The notes beneath the pieces are model-generated. The model made no database searches. It had not been told where the DNA came from and was given only the letters and a program-made list of their open reading frames with translations. From Fomitopsis serialis (Eukaryota; Basidiomycota; Agaricomycetes; Polyporales; Fomitopsidaceae): DNA of 64,000 nt. Each line of letters starts with the position of its first letter. Positions within the stretch are counted from its first letter, which is position 1. Where the stretch lies: contig NW_025955040.1 of NCBI RefSeq assembly GCF_022376445.1, forward strand, positions 62,001-126,000, in the 5' to 3' direction. Both the position numbers and the translations under genes were made by a program. Below are positions 42,441-54,609 of the stretch, one piece after another.

Positions 42441-45400
42441 ATTCGGAGTGTCAGCCAATATCTGATACCATCTTCGTTATGCTGTATCTCATGCGAACGG
42501 GTATCCTACCTCGTTGCCTCAGTACGCGGGTAGCCAATTGCCATTGAACCATTGTCGAACCTACTCGACTCAGCGGTCATGACTACCGTGTTGAGCGAAT
42601 GGTACCCGATCTTCCATGCCGTGGGCGTGTCTTTGTGGTTCTCCTGTGTTTATTTTGGTCTTTCTGCCACCATGTTTCAAGTTGCTCTCTTGCATGTTAT
42701 GGACTCATATGGTCCTTGAATGCGATACTTTCTTATGCATTGAACTCGGCTGATTTTCCTTGACTTAACCTCAAAAGGCTTCTCGCCGCGTACACAGTAG
42801 CTTTCCCCGCGCGAAGAGTCGTCGACTACTACATCGAGTCATACAAGACGCTCGCCGGCTTGTATGGTCTGCAACGGAGACTAACATCGAGGGTACGGTC
42901 TGGGTAGCCTGAGGTGCTCAAATTTGTACGGTTGCGAACCTGAGCCCTGCTAGCGCCGTGCGCAGGACCGGCCCGGACTCCGAACACAGCCGCTCTCGAT
43001 ACTTGAATGCTGCCGCAGAGCTAGTCTACTTTTCGACGCGCTCCCTTGTCGACAGGTCGGTATTTTCAATCGCAGTTTGAATGTACGTAGTGGATCGCAG
43101 GCGGAACCTCAAGTGTGTGGCTGAGCTTGTGGCGGGTGCGTCTGTGGCGGAAGCAAATATTGCATTGTTCTCGTCGCGTACTACTACTAGGTCGCCGTCT
43201 TTTGCACTGCTCGTCCTCAGCTTGAAGATAGCGACTTACACCGCTATCTACCGTTTCTTTCCGCGAGGAGACGTCCTTCAGCTAAAGGTTCGAAGGTTCA
43301 CCCCTTGCGCGTTCTAACAGTGTTCTTGATGTCCCGTTGCGCGACGACTCCGGACACGAGCACGCAGACAAGGATGCGTGAAGGTTTTCTCGCTCGTCCA
43401 TCGAGCGCGGCATGCTCAAGAAGGCGACGCACGCACTTGAGTGAGCGTTGTGTGCGCGACAAGTAGCGATTCAAAGGTCTGTCCCTCGCCGCCCGTCTGC
43501 GACCTAGCGCACTTTACAGTCTGGATAGTTCATCAAGCGAGTTTGGCGTGTAGCGGAGTCACTGGAACGGCGTGTTTCACAAGCTCGCCATTCGGTTTGT
43601 CCTCCATCTATCGCCCGAGCCTCTGGTCCTTCCCACCCACACTTTCTCGTGTGCACCTACTCGGCATGCCCTCTTCTGGATTCTCGCTTGCCTCGGTATG
43701 TGTCTGCGGTCTGGAACACTGGCTGGTAGCTGACTCTGAGATCAATTGCTGGACCGACAAGGCGGCACCTCCTGGCGGCGTGCAGCTCTAGCGACACACT
43801 GTCCGGCCGCGCGAAATCAGCCACCATAGTGAAAGTCGAGCTTCGGGTACAAGATGTCAATGATCGTAGTGTGCACGGGATGAAGCCTAGGGGGGAACTG
43901 CCAAGGAAGAAGGGATGGCGAAGGTAAGTACAGCAAATTCGAAGCTTCGAAGCCGAAGTACGCCCCTGCAAGCGACCGTTAACCCGCAAACTCATCTGTC
44001 TGCCCGCACGCGCGTCCACTCGCCCATTTAAATGCTCGTGCGCCAATCCGAACGCTGTCCCGCACGTTCGCCCGCTCGCACACAGTCGCTTACCTATCCT
44101 TGTGCTCAACGGCTTGGGCGCCCGCTCGCCTACGCGCTTGGTTGCCCGTGCGTTCGTGCACTCGATTACTCGCGCGCACGCCGCTCATCTGCCCGTGCAC
44201 TCGTCCATCTAGCTGCAAACATATCCCCTGGCTCCTCCGCCTGCGCGCTCGCCCGTCTGGCAGCCCGCCTACGGTGCCACCCGCCAGCTCGGCCACCCGA
44301 CTGCCCGCCTGCCCGCCTGCTCCGTTGTATGGCAACTCAGTCATTTGTGTACCTGCCTACTCGCGTGTCTACGTCTTCGTCTGCGCTCTCACCAAGCCAC
44401 TCAGAGATATATTAATATTACTGTATAGTCTAATATTTTGCTGGGTTCAGTGCACCTGCGCGGTGCTGATTGATGTCATCGACACATAAGTAGCAGAGAT
44501 TCTGTAAAGAGGACATGTACAGCGACATCACGGATTGCATAGCAGAACATGTCATAACAGATTGTAATGACCGAGACGCGCCTCGGACGCGTCAGAGGAG
44601 CCAGCGAAGGTTGAAGGAATTGTCTACTCTGCCCACGGGAGACTACGCAGAGCACTCTCGCGCCTGGCTCTACGCAGCTCCCTCACATAGCACATAGTAT
44701 CCTCTCCTCCAAACTTCGAAAACTCAGCGAACTCCGTTGCGAGGAAAACCCTGGAACCATCTCAGATCCAGAATACGATCCATCTGTTGGAACCCAGTGT
44801 CGACTCCGTAATGGATCCCTCCTCCTCCTCCTCCTCCGCGCTTCGCGGGAGCATAGTGATTCGGGTTATGTGGATGTTGTTCGGCTTGGTTTCCGAGTGC
44901 GAGTCAGCTGCTGGACTCTCGGCCACTGAGGTAGAGCTATATATCGTACGTTCAGTCCACGTTCAATGCGCAGACTAACGGAGCGGATTCGAAGTGTTGT
45001 GTGTATCATCGTTCGCGCGAATTACAAAATACAAGAGCGATTTCTTCTACTTACGGGTCGTAACAATTCGCCAAGAGATTAGTCACTACATACTCAGCCT
45101 GAGAACCACGCGACAAATCCCTAAGACAGTGTCGTCGGTGATGATTATTACCATCGGATCACACAGCCGCTGCGCACCCCAAGTCGACACGGAGCTAGAA
45201 AGGTATACAAAGGGTCGTATCAGAACATTGCATACGTCATGCTACGCTGGACAGCGAATAGAGCGGGATGATAGTAAGGGGACAACAACTACTGAGGGAC
45301 GGAAACAGGATGGGGGGCAGGACACCGTACATGTCCACCAGGAATATAAACATTATAATCCAAGAAATAATTTGACAGCACAGTAGCGGGTGGGCGGGCG

Positions 45401-46734
45401 CGATGCCTATTCGCACCGCGAGCGCCTCCACACCGACACACAGCGTTCACGCTCTCAGAAGACGCAGGCTACCCTCCGACTCGGAACGCATGCCCGCACG
45501 CCGCGCCCGATCGCCGCCCGTAGCACCCAACTTGGCTGGCGGAGCAAGGACTCCGCCGGGTAAGGATGGGCACCGTAGAGACTCAAAAGGTGCAGAGGCG
45601 CCAGAGGCGGTAGAAGAGGAAGACGCCGCTGCTTGTTAAGTATTGGTGGACCGACTCGCGGAGGCAGATTCGCATCCGCGAAGCGCCAGAGATCCAGGCG
45701 GGCGGCGGACGAGTTCGCTTCTGCTGCATTGCACTCGACCAACGAGGCGAAGGATGGGTGTGCCACCATCGAGATCGAACCGTGCGGCGTCGCACTGGCA
45801 GTGACGAAGCTACGCACAAGTTCGTTCCATGCGTCAACTTCGGAGCTCATGCCGGGTCTGTTGGTTCGGGTCATGCGCACGCTGGTCCTTCTCGCGCCGC
45901 GTCCTAGCGGTTTGCAGTGTGCGGTGCCAGAAGGGTCGTTGAAGCGGGACTTGCCTGCGTCAGCACTAACCTCCACGAGGCGTTGGATCAGACTGTGATC
46001 AAGTTGCTAGGAAAAAGACTGCTCATGCTGCACGCACGGCCATCCGAACGGTCGCATTTGCCCAGTATCTGCTGGTGTGACACCGAGAAATATCCAGACA
46101 GCGCAAATGTGTATTGTCCCGAGAGTACATCCAGCAGCGTAACAAAGTAGTCGGTATAGGGGCGGGCAAGATGAGCGAAGATTATACCTAGACAAGTAGA
46201 CGAGACCAGCTGTGGGAGATCAGACCAAGATTGTGACAAAGAGTACGAAGAGGAACTTACGTTCAACAACGGAGACAAGGGGATCCGATCAGCGGGTAGA
46301 TCAAGGAATAGGGCTGCTGCGAATAGTGTGAGAACCAGAGAAGACCCAAGACAGGTCGGACGTACCCGCACCGACTAGCAGGAGGAACGCATCCTTGTAT
46401 GTTGTCGTACTACCCGCAGGCCGGCCGAGACGAACACAGCGAAGGGGCGGGACGCGGCTTGTTCCTCATCGTCACTGAGATGGAGTTGTAGCGCGGGAGG
46501 GAGGCTGCTGTTGTCGATAACGCCGGGATACTGAAACATGAGGCAGCGGCATGATCGGGCTTGCGGCTTACTCACATACAGACGAGGTACACGCGATCTT
46601 CTTGACTTGGGTTCATAGGTTGCAGATGGTGAAGAATTCGACATGAGAGGAGTGTGGGGGCAAAGAAGACGAGGAGGATACTACAAGACTAGACGCGGAG
46701 CCGGGAGACGCACTCGCACACGCTCAGCCAGAGT
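42441..46734. other. Unassigned stretch
   Basis: Bases 43,975-44,330 are a C/T-skewed degenerate block (cgcccgctcgcc-type units). A trinucleotide run of cct lies at 44,818-44,837. A plus frame at 45,403-45,639 ends in acidic text (SKGAEAPEAVEEEDAAAC) and may be a disordered protein tail. A minus frame at about 45,640-45,976 (SSEVDAWNELVRSFVTASATP) also looks coding-like. They overlap partly and neither is recognised. A 21-base sequence at 42,863-42,883 repeats 41,039-41,059. Confidence 0.35.
43975..44330. repeat. Degenerate C/T-skewed block
   Basis: Loose units such as cgcccgctcgcctacgc, gcccgtgcgttcgtgcactcg and cgcctgcccgcctgc occur without fixed period. It reads as the opposite orientation of the G-rich blocks near 0.1-0.45 and 3.7-4.05 kb. 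Confidence 0.5.
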
Positions 46735-46995
46735 CTTAGATCACGTGCTACAGTGTGCGGACTCATGCAGTGAAGCGTAAGGCTACTATGCGTTGTCCTC
46801 GCACAATTCGTCTCTTTTACAGGTTTCTACATATATATCATACCCATTGCAGTCAGTACATGATGTGTTCATGAGAGGAGGCTGGGGCATACAAGGAGGA
46901 TAATTGAATTTCGTTCGGGAGAGTACATGCTTATGTAACTTACTGCCATATACGGAATAGCCAGATGAGGCTGCGGGGCGCGGTCAGTTGGCCGA
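46735..46995. repeat. Diverged direct repeat, copy 1 (partner 58,962-59,205)
   Basis: Both copies run ttagatcacgtgctac..., ggtttctacatata, acaaggaggataattga, ttcgttcgggagag, and catgcttatgtaa followed by actgccatatacggaatag, in the same order. Insertions and substitutions are scattered. No coding potential is evident. Confidence 0.75.
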
Positions 46996-47399
46996 CTTTC
47001 TCTATTCTGAAAGTTTCCTCAGATGGGAAACAGCTGACGCACCAGTATGTCAAGTTTTGACGTCGGTGTGAGTGAGGGCTCAAGGAGGATAAACAACTTC
47101 GTCCCAGCAAGAGCGAGTACTTACAGGCGCTCGTCCAAGTCACGCGCGCAACTCGATCGTTCGGTGATCAGCCACTAGCGCTAAGTAGCGTCCGACAAGC
47201 AGCGCCGTGTGGGTACTTAGTCTGGTGCGCGTCCGAGTCGGAGGACAGTGGGAAGGGAGACGAGGTCACTGAGAGGACACCCGGACACGCTGCGCAATGA
47301 TCCCAGAGGAGCGATGCATAGGTCAGTAGCCGAGGACAGCACGGCTGGTGGTATCATGTGTGCCACGGAGTGTCCCGAACGGAGAGCAAAAAACCCATA

Positions 47400-47735
47400 T
47401 TCGAGGCGAGGCTAGGGCGACCAGAACTCGGCGTGCATAAGTAGCTCACGCTCAGCCCACTGTAATACTCGAGTAGCACTGCATCGCACGACAGTAGCAG
47501 TCAGTAGCACAAGAATATGTTTGATCTGCATAACAGACAACCGACGCGGACGCCTGGTGAAGATGCAATCTCAGGCGCTTCGCGGACGCTAAATTAATCA
47601 GGTTTGCGGCTCGACCGCATGACCGACCTCCTCCCTTGCCTTCAGTCTCCTCGACCTCCCACACAGAGTGTCGACTTCTGGCTTCTGGATGCGGACGGGT
47701 GGCACCGTCACCGTCAGGCGTTGACTAGGTAAGCT
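47400..47735. repeat. Outer inverted repeat, left copy (partner about 60,745-61,078)
   Basis: The left copy begins gggcgaccagaactcggcg and runs through gctcacgctcagcccactgt, gtagcactgcatcgcacgac, gcatgaccgacctcctcc and gttgactaggtaagc. The reverse complement of 60,745-61,078 shows the same order with small indels. It directly adjoins the younger inverted arm at 47,736. Confidence 0.7.
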
Positions 47736-48480
47736 GGTGCGTCATTCACCCCCATTGGACCTGCCGCTGGCCACTTCAGTCACGTTCCTGCAGAGGTCGA
47801 CCTTGCTCTGGGGCCGTGCTGAGCTCTGTGCAGCGACATTACGTCGGAGCCGGCCGGAGACTACGTTGGCATCACCCGCACCGTCTCCTGCGGCTGCGAG
47901 ACGCTCCTCTCCAACGAGGCGGGTATCGTGAACACCGGCACGATCCTGATCTACATCCCGAGCTGTGAGTATCACTGTCCCGTCCCACTCAAGGACGCGC
48001 TGACGGCGTGTTGTATCCCACCACCACCAGCCGCATACAACCGCTACGTCTCCGCGACCGACGCTCGACGATAACGCGTCGCAATACGACAGCTTCGAGG
48101 ACCTGGCCTCACGATCGGCGGCACCGAGTACGCCTTCACCGCCAACGCTCGGATGTGGCCACGCTCCGTCAGTGCCTCCGCTCCCCTCTACACACCTACG
48201 CACACATGTTTGCTCACTCGATTCCCGCAGCTGAAACGCACCACCGACTACGTGTACCTCGTCGTGAGCTTGTGAGGCTGTGCACATCGGAGCGCAATCG
48301 TGACTAGATGAAATCGCCTCCCCCTCCTCGTCATTCGGGCGCCTGAACGATCGTCTCACCTGCGTCCGCCTGCAACTGCTCGCAATCCTCGCTCCAGCTC
48401 TTGCTCTTGTCGTGCTCTCCCTCGTCCATCGCGACCCCGTGGTCCCTTGTTGAACATTGAACTCTCGTCAAGTCAGCACG
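47736..48480. repeat. Inverted repeat arm, left (partner 55,135-55,880)
   Basis: The arm is the reverse complement of 55,135-55,880 with only about one indel (a run of c near 47,751) and very few substitutions. The open frame on one strand of each arm gives the same protein text over about 204 codons. The pair brackets the recombinase-like gene. Confidence 0.85.
47832..48275 (+). pseudogene. Aspartic protease (A1, polyporopepsin-like) fragment, dead
   Basis: After an acceptor ctgtgcag the exon reads DITSEPAGDYVGITRTVSCG, then ETLLSNEAGIVNTGTILIYI before a gtgagt donor. Later come AYNRYVSATDA, TIGGTEYAFTANARMWPRS and DYVYLVVS. This is the C-terminal lobe of a secreted pepsin-like protease: normally a second catalytic DTGTT followed by the IGG.EY...Q.WPR block. 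The motif is NTGTI, so the catalytic Asp is Asn and the following Thr is lost. A TAA follows ATDARR, and the next block is in a shifted frame. The N-terminal lobe with the first DTGSS is absent. It lies wholly in the inverted arm, so an identical dead copy exists at 55.34-55.78 kb. Confidence 0.65.
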
Positions 48481-50506
48481 TTCCCAGCGGGCGATCGCAT
48501 CCACCGCCACCCCCGCTGCGTGTCCCTGAAACCCGAAAGCCTGAGGGGCCCGTCCTCGCTCAAATCTGCACGTCGCGTGCTCCTGCGCATGCAAGACAAT
48601 TCTGGCGGAGGAAAGTGGGCATTCTAGGTACGCGTAATTCGAGACGGGACCATAGGTGAGTTGTCACACCAATCGTCCCGAGTGGTGGTGCATGTTCCTC
48701 CTTCGCCCGCTCTAAGTTTCCTTGCCAGATTTCTGGCGCGTGTCTTGCCTCCGTCTGCATGCACGGTGCATCCCGCGGAGTTGACCTAACGCCTTCGATT
48801 CACGAGGGAAGTGGATGGCGTCCTCTATTGCCGTCGCGAATCACCCGCTCCGCTCGCTGATGTACCGGCATCACGCGCCAGTGGCTCGCTTGATGACTCG
48901 CAGTCCACCATTCTCTTCTCATGACCGCGTACAAACCGCAGCCTGGCGCAGTATCCGCCGCCGCTAGATCCCCATCTGCCGCGAGTCTTATGCATACAAC
49001 CCTAGCTCGTCTCGTCCGCTCGACACCCCGCCTGTGCTACGCCCAGGTATCTCCGTTCTCCTGCTGTTCTCTCGTTCGGTGTCGCTTACACTTGAGTACT
49101 CGTAGGCCCGCACTGCATCGACTACCTGCGGTGTGTTCGCGGTCGTTTGTTGGCCGCCGACTACTACTGCAGGACACGCGTTGCTCTCGTAGTAATGCCA
49201 GGTGAATTTAACCTCCATTATCGCGAGTGATCGTCTCGTAGGGCCGTGTCTGCGCTTCTCCTTCCCAAAACCCCTCGGGGTTCTGCAATCCCTAACGGCA
49301 CACATCACGCGCCTCGTCGCCATCGCATCGTTCCTTGTTCGCGTGCCTGCCTACTCGCCGGGTGCGAGTCGGGCATTTGCTCCAGCTCTTGCATCTTGCC
49401 GCCTCTGATGTCGCGAAGGCGACATCCGCTCGAGTCGCCCCTTGTGATCTCTTTCGCTTACCTCCAGCGGTGACACGCCGCTCGTGAAATTTTGAAAGTT
49501 CAGGGACATCCATGGAGTATTGCACATGTCTGGACAGACAGTGTCAGGTCAAGGAATAGAAGCTGATGCTGAATGGAGGTTGACGTACGGGGACGTCGAA
49601 CGGGCTTTACGAGAATGGTAAGAGGCTCAGGGTGCGTGCACGAGGCACCCGATAATTGACAACTATGAAAAACTTGACATCGAGCTCGTTTCCACGATTG
49701 TCTGATGCGCGGATACTCAGCGCCTGTGTCTGACATGCATATTTCGGCACTTCCGAGGCACTGAAGACGTGCGTCAACAGAGCGGGAGATGTCACCACCG
49801 TGCGATCCTCGGGCACCACGGCAATGTCCTTCGACGCCACCTGCGGGATAGGCTTCGCGACCAACGGAGAGCAGTCGACATTCGTCGGCGGCAGAGGTCG
49901 CGGCGCAGGCAACTTGCCAGACGAGATGAGTCGGATGCCACGGGAGCAGAAGTCCTGCTCTTCGGTATCATTGGTATCGTTGTTGCTGACCGTTGTCAAA
50001 TGGCTCGGCAGTCCGAAGGATCGCAGGCGGGTTGGCCGCAGTGCTGCTCACACTCTCGAATGAAGAGATCAAACTTACCTAACACCTTCGGTTCACAATG
50101 CTCGCAGCAGCAGTCACTGCTGTATGACCTGTAGCGAGCACACCGTTGATCCCAATATCATTTCTAAACCTTATGTTGAGCCGAATTTGGTAGCAAACCT
50201 CACTTCGAGGCCCTTTCCGCCGCGCCTTTGGGCGCGATCACAGGTAGCCGCAGGTGCACTGGCTGGCGAACAAGTTGGACCGCGATGGACCTGCGGCGGC
50301 TCCAGAGGCCACCGCAGGCGTGACGCGCTCACGTGTTCAAACAAGACGCGGTGCTGAGGCGTTTGCAGGCGTACGTCAAATTGCCAATCAATGTCTTTGG
50401 TCAAACGAGCGCTGACAGCTTGCCTCTCAGAGCGTATCCTTTTTTTCCACCCTCTGGCCTAGATCATACCTCGCCTCACCTCGCCCGGCCACACCACTCG
50501 CAGCAA
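48481..50506. other. Unassigned stretch upstream of the recombinase-like gene
   Basis: No gene is recognised. Open frames are short and overlapping; a minus frame at about 49,607-49,999 (ASKDIAVVPEDRTVVTSPAL) is weakly protein-like. No transposase, repeat array or promoter motif could be supported. Confidence 0.35.
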
Positions 50507-53500
50507 ATGGAGTCCAGAAAGAGGAGTCGAGTACTTATGGACTTCGTAGATGTGCCGCCAGCACCAAAATACCGGAGGTGCAGTGACGGCAAAGGGGGGG
50601 TACGATGGAGTCTTCATGCGCAAGCCTCTGGTAAGTTTAATCGCCTCAATTCTGAGAACGCAACAAGCTGAAGTCTGCGCTCGTGTTCAGCTCACTCAGA
50701 CACATCCGAGACTCCAGACCGCTCCGATACTGGCAGCGTCTACGAGGACTCAGGTTCGCCGGGACCAGATCTACCTCTACCGCCTGCAGGTCCGAGTCCT
50801 GCCACCCTTTCAGCAGCACCAGTTCCTCCAAAATCTTCGCACAAGCTCGTGCTGAAGACCGACACAGATACCTTCTGGTACGACGGTCACCCATGCAACC
50901 ATGAAGTAGACCACGCACACAGGAATAGTGCTCCGACCAGGGGCTGTGCAGATTGTTATTGCGCGGCCGTTGACTTTCTTCGTATTGATATACACACCGA
51001 GGCCTCATTTGCAGTTTGTTGCGAGACATTCTTTCCCCTAGACCACCTCCTTCCACACCTCGTGAACAAGCACAAGAGCATCTGCGGCGTCGGGGTGCTA
51101 GGAAAATCTTTCCAGGCGATCACAGCGAGAGCTGTGGAGCATATTGGTAGGATATATGGGCTGGCCAAGACGCTGTCTGATCTAGCAAGGATCAAACGCC
51201 TCTCGTATGGCCTGCCGACGCTGCCGGAGCCTGTACTCTGCCTCCAATGCCCATTCTGCAAGGGCTGGTTTGCTCGGCAGCTCGCTGAGAAGGGTTCCCG
51301 CTCTACCGACCCAGAGCTCAAGAAGAATCCTGAACAGATGGGCCGCATATCGCAACACATACGGAAGTGCAAAAGCGCGCGCAGCCAGGGTGCTACTGCA
51401 GAAGGCATTGCAGCAGCAAATCGCGCTCTAGCGAAAGTGCTCCCTACTCCAGCTATCAAAGTCGGCACGGCTATTGACAACGCCGAGTTGGTGTCTTGTA
51501 ACCTGTCTGGTGTCGCAGGGATCCCTCTCTACCCTCGCGAAGGCGCCCCGCATGGTGCGATCCCTCAGCCCTCAGGCTCTCAGCGCAGCATCCCCCCGCC
51601 TCCGCCGCCTATTTCAACGTCGGCTTACGCATCGGATGGACCTCCTCCCTGCTACACCTCATTGGGATGGCCTGATTGGGTGGACAAGCTGCGAATCCCA
51701 GTCTCAGATCTCAAGCTCCTTGTGTCGATGCCGATTGCATGCCCCGACACCGAGGCCGAGGACGACCTTGAGGAAAAGATTCGGGCCCTAGAGCGCGGTC
51801 TGGTGCAGGTTGATAAATGGGTGCTTGTTTATCTTCTGCATGCTCGCGACTACGCAAATTCATGCCATCCTCAAGTGCGAAAGGCCATGGTTCAATCAGC
51901 GACGTGAGTTTTTGTTGTAATCGCGCCGCGGCCAAGTTGTAATTGCTCCACTCAACAGGAACAAGCGGACAGCATATCGCAATGTGCTCCGCAAAACTGT
52001 ACTCAGGTATCGGAGGGTGCTGTTCCAAGCCATAGCCATGATGCTTCGCTGGCCACTGCTCAAGGAGCGCAGAACAAAGCTTCGGAAGCTTCAGCCCATC
52101 CTTCCATCGCAGATGAGTGCCCGCAACTCCCTCTTCGACTCTGTGCTTGGTATTGGGCGGCTCGGAAAAGGCGTAACCGATGCTCAATTGGTGGAAATGC
52201 GTCATCGTGTTCATGTCTTGGCCAGCTCTATTCTTCATGCTGACCTGGATGAGACACAAATCGTCTGCGGCGCTGTGGACATTGTGTCCGTGATCGCAAC
52301 CTTGCGCCCTGAAGGCGGATGGAACCCGAACCCTAACGCAGTCACGGCTGTGTGCAGCGCGTGGCAGTTTGTATTGCGCTCTATCTCTCTCCACGACGCC
52401 AGACTCACCAGTCAGAAGAAGGTACTCTACGAGGCCCCATCGTGCACTGTTGCCTGCGATGACATCGGAGAGGATGAGGACGACGACCTTGACATAGTCG
52501 AGGAAGACGGGGGCAATGCGGCCGAAGTAGATGGTGAAAGTGATGAAGGCGAGGCAGAGGCAGAAGTGCAGGCTGCTGATCAATCCTTACTGCAGTAAGC
52601 CTAAGACTTCTCGCCCGCTCGCGAACTAACAAAACACATACTAGGTGCATATATGATAACGCAAGGTGGACTTCGCCCTTGCGAGTGGGACAGTCCACTT
52701 CATACAACCGAATGAAAACCGCCCACAGCCTGGTCCACCTCGCCGCCCTTGCGTTTCCCAGCAAAACTCGGTTTTCCTGGTCGATGGACGGGCAGACTGC
52801 CACCATGAGCAGCGTGGCAAGTGGATCGCAGGCGATACCAATCTCTAGCCTCTGCGGCGCAGCAGGGCATGCCACTGCGGAGCTTAGGGCCTCGCTGGAT
52901 CGCCTACTTCAGGCATGCGGCCTCTCATTCTCTGATTTGATGCCGCCAGACGATCTGCTCGCAGATAGCACGATCGATCCAACCAGCTTCCTCGACTCCC
53001 CCAACTTCACCTCGCGCTTTAGACCTCTCGAGGATTCTGGCATCGCAAATCTCTGGAACGCCATCCATGCCGGTCGCGGCGACAGCGCCTACGACGATGA
53101 CGATGTCCGAGACGACTCTGCCGACCGCGACACCACTCTGCGAAACTTCCTGAAGGAAGATTACATCTTCCTGCAGCTTCTCTCCACCACTGCACTGCTC
53201 ACGTGTGGTAACCCGCCTCGCGGGTTTCAACTTGCAGAGATGCGCTATCGGGCGTACCAGGGTTCCCTGCGGAACCTGTATCTGATGTCGCACGCAGCTG
53301 TACTTTGCTGTCCAAGAGCCAAGGGAGTGGCAGGAGCGACTCAGGCATCCCTGTGGGCTCTCACTCACCAGACCTCCCAGGTCCTGATCGTGTATCTCAG
53401 TATCGTTCGGCCGATCATAACGCGGCTCTTGAAGGATCGGGGTTTTCCCTGCGAGGTCCTCCAGACACACCTGTTCGTCACGTCCTCACTGTCCAACAAG

Positions 53501-54609
53501 GCCCTTGTGCATGCATCCTGGACCACTGCCGACCTGAATGTAGCACTGGGCAAAGTCTTGCTTGATTCAGGTGCTAAGTTCAAAATCTCGGTCCATAATC
53601 TTCGCCAGCTCATACCCAGTATCGTCGCGCGCCACCTACCCCAGCTCGCTCAGGACAACAACTACCTGCAGGGGTCACGGTCGTCCGTCTTCAACTCAAT
53701 GGCTGGTCATACGAATCAGACAGCAGCAGTGAACTATGGAATCAATCAGGCCACCCAACACACTGGTTTCAATATCTCCTCCGTCATAGGCGAGCAACAT
53801 TTGATCATATCGCAGGTTTGGCTCCGACAACTTCTGCAAAGGATAAATCACTGCTCACTGTTTTTGCAGGCTTGGCAGAGCTTCATGTGCGTTGCTGATT
53901 TACCTGCTGAGCTGCAGGACATGTTTCCGCGGTCGTCTGAGGCAGAGCTGCGCCGGAGGCAGTGGATGGCCTTGGACCGGGCGCGCATACTGGTGTACAC
54001 CCAGTATCTCCGGGGCATGCAAGGCGATGCTGCGCTGATCAAGCAGGAGATTGGAAGACTCCTATCAACTCATCCGTTCATGCAAGACGACGATCAAGGC
54101 AGTGTGAGTCGCCAATTGATGCATTGATAGAAGTAACTTCGAGTAAGCTGATACATTGTGGCAGTCAGACTTGGGCGATAGTGTCTTTAAGGAAATAGCA
54201 GCAATAGCACTATGGGGAGATACGAAGCCGCGAGCAGACACAAGACTGCCGATTGGCGGATTTGCAGTTGACCATATTGACTGTGCTCTGTCGCTGGTAT
54301 GGCTTCACAATACTTGGCATTAGCTTGCCATTGTCTCTGATGCTTTGTTGTCTCTTGTAGTTGATTATCGCGCTGAAAGAGTGGGAGCTAGGCTACCACC
54401 AGAAGTTGGATTCTTTCACCTCCGAACATCCTGATTGGCAGAAGTGGTGGAGGAGTCAACTGGAGGAGTCGCACAGATTTCTCTGCACGATTAAGGAGAA
54501 CAGCCCCGCTAGGTGGCTCCAGTTCAGCCGCAGCATCAAGGATACAGCCATGATTCCTCAGCAAGGTGGTGTTTCGCAGACGTGGACTGTAGTAGATTTT
54601 GGCTCCTAG
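50507..54609 (+). CDS. OrsD-like zinc-finger protein with tyrosine-recombinase-like domain
   Basis: The exon model is 50,507-50,630, 50,691-51,903, 51,959-52,594, 52,645-54,103, 54,165-54,296 and 54,361-54,609, all GT-AG with consistent phases. It gives 1,270 residues (1,252 if the 54-base insert at 53,816-53,869 is also spliced). Residues about 150-170 hold a Cys/His cluster (VCCETFF...HLLPHLVNKH) and 225-270 a second one (CLQCPFC...HIRKC), as in the OrsD/DUF3505 type. An acidic tract ends exon 3. In exon 4 the spaced residues R850 (NPPRGFQL), H975-x-x-R978 (HNLRQ), GH1013 and Y1022 (Tyr nine after His) fit the catalytic order of tyrosine recombinases. To my knowledge similar N-terminal regions are fused to RecQ-type helicases in mushroom subtelomeres, but no helicase follows here. 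Function unproven; integration, excision or telomere-associated DNA binding are possible. Confidence 0.65.
53219..53737 (+). other. Tyrosine-recombinase-like catalytic pattern
   Basis: The Arg codon is at 53,219-53,221 in a GNPPRGFQLAE context (box I style). The His and Arg codons of HxxR are at 53,594-53,596 and 53,603-53,605. The second His follows Gly at 53,708-53,710, and the Tyr codon is at 53,735-53,737 in AVNYG. Spacing Arg to HxxR is about 125 residues and GH to Tyr is 9 residues, both typical of the family. The beta-hairpin Lys cannot be assigned by eye. Confidence 0.55.

Noticed and set aside
47742..48359. 205-codon minus frame (and its twin at 55,256-55,870) as a gene
   Set aside because: It is the antisense shadow of the protease relic and begins with GTG; the sense strand carries the recognisable protease blocks.
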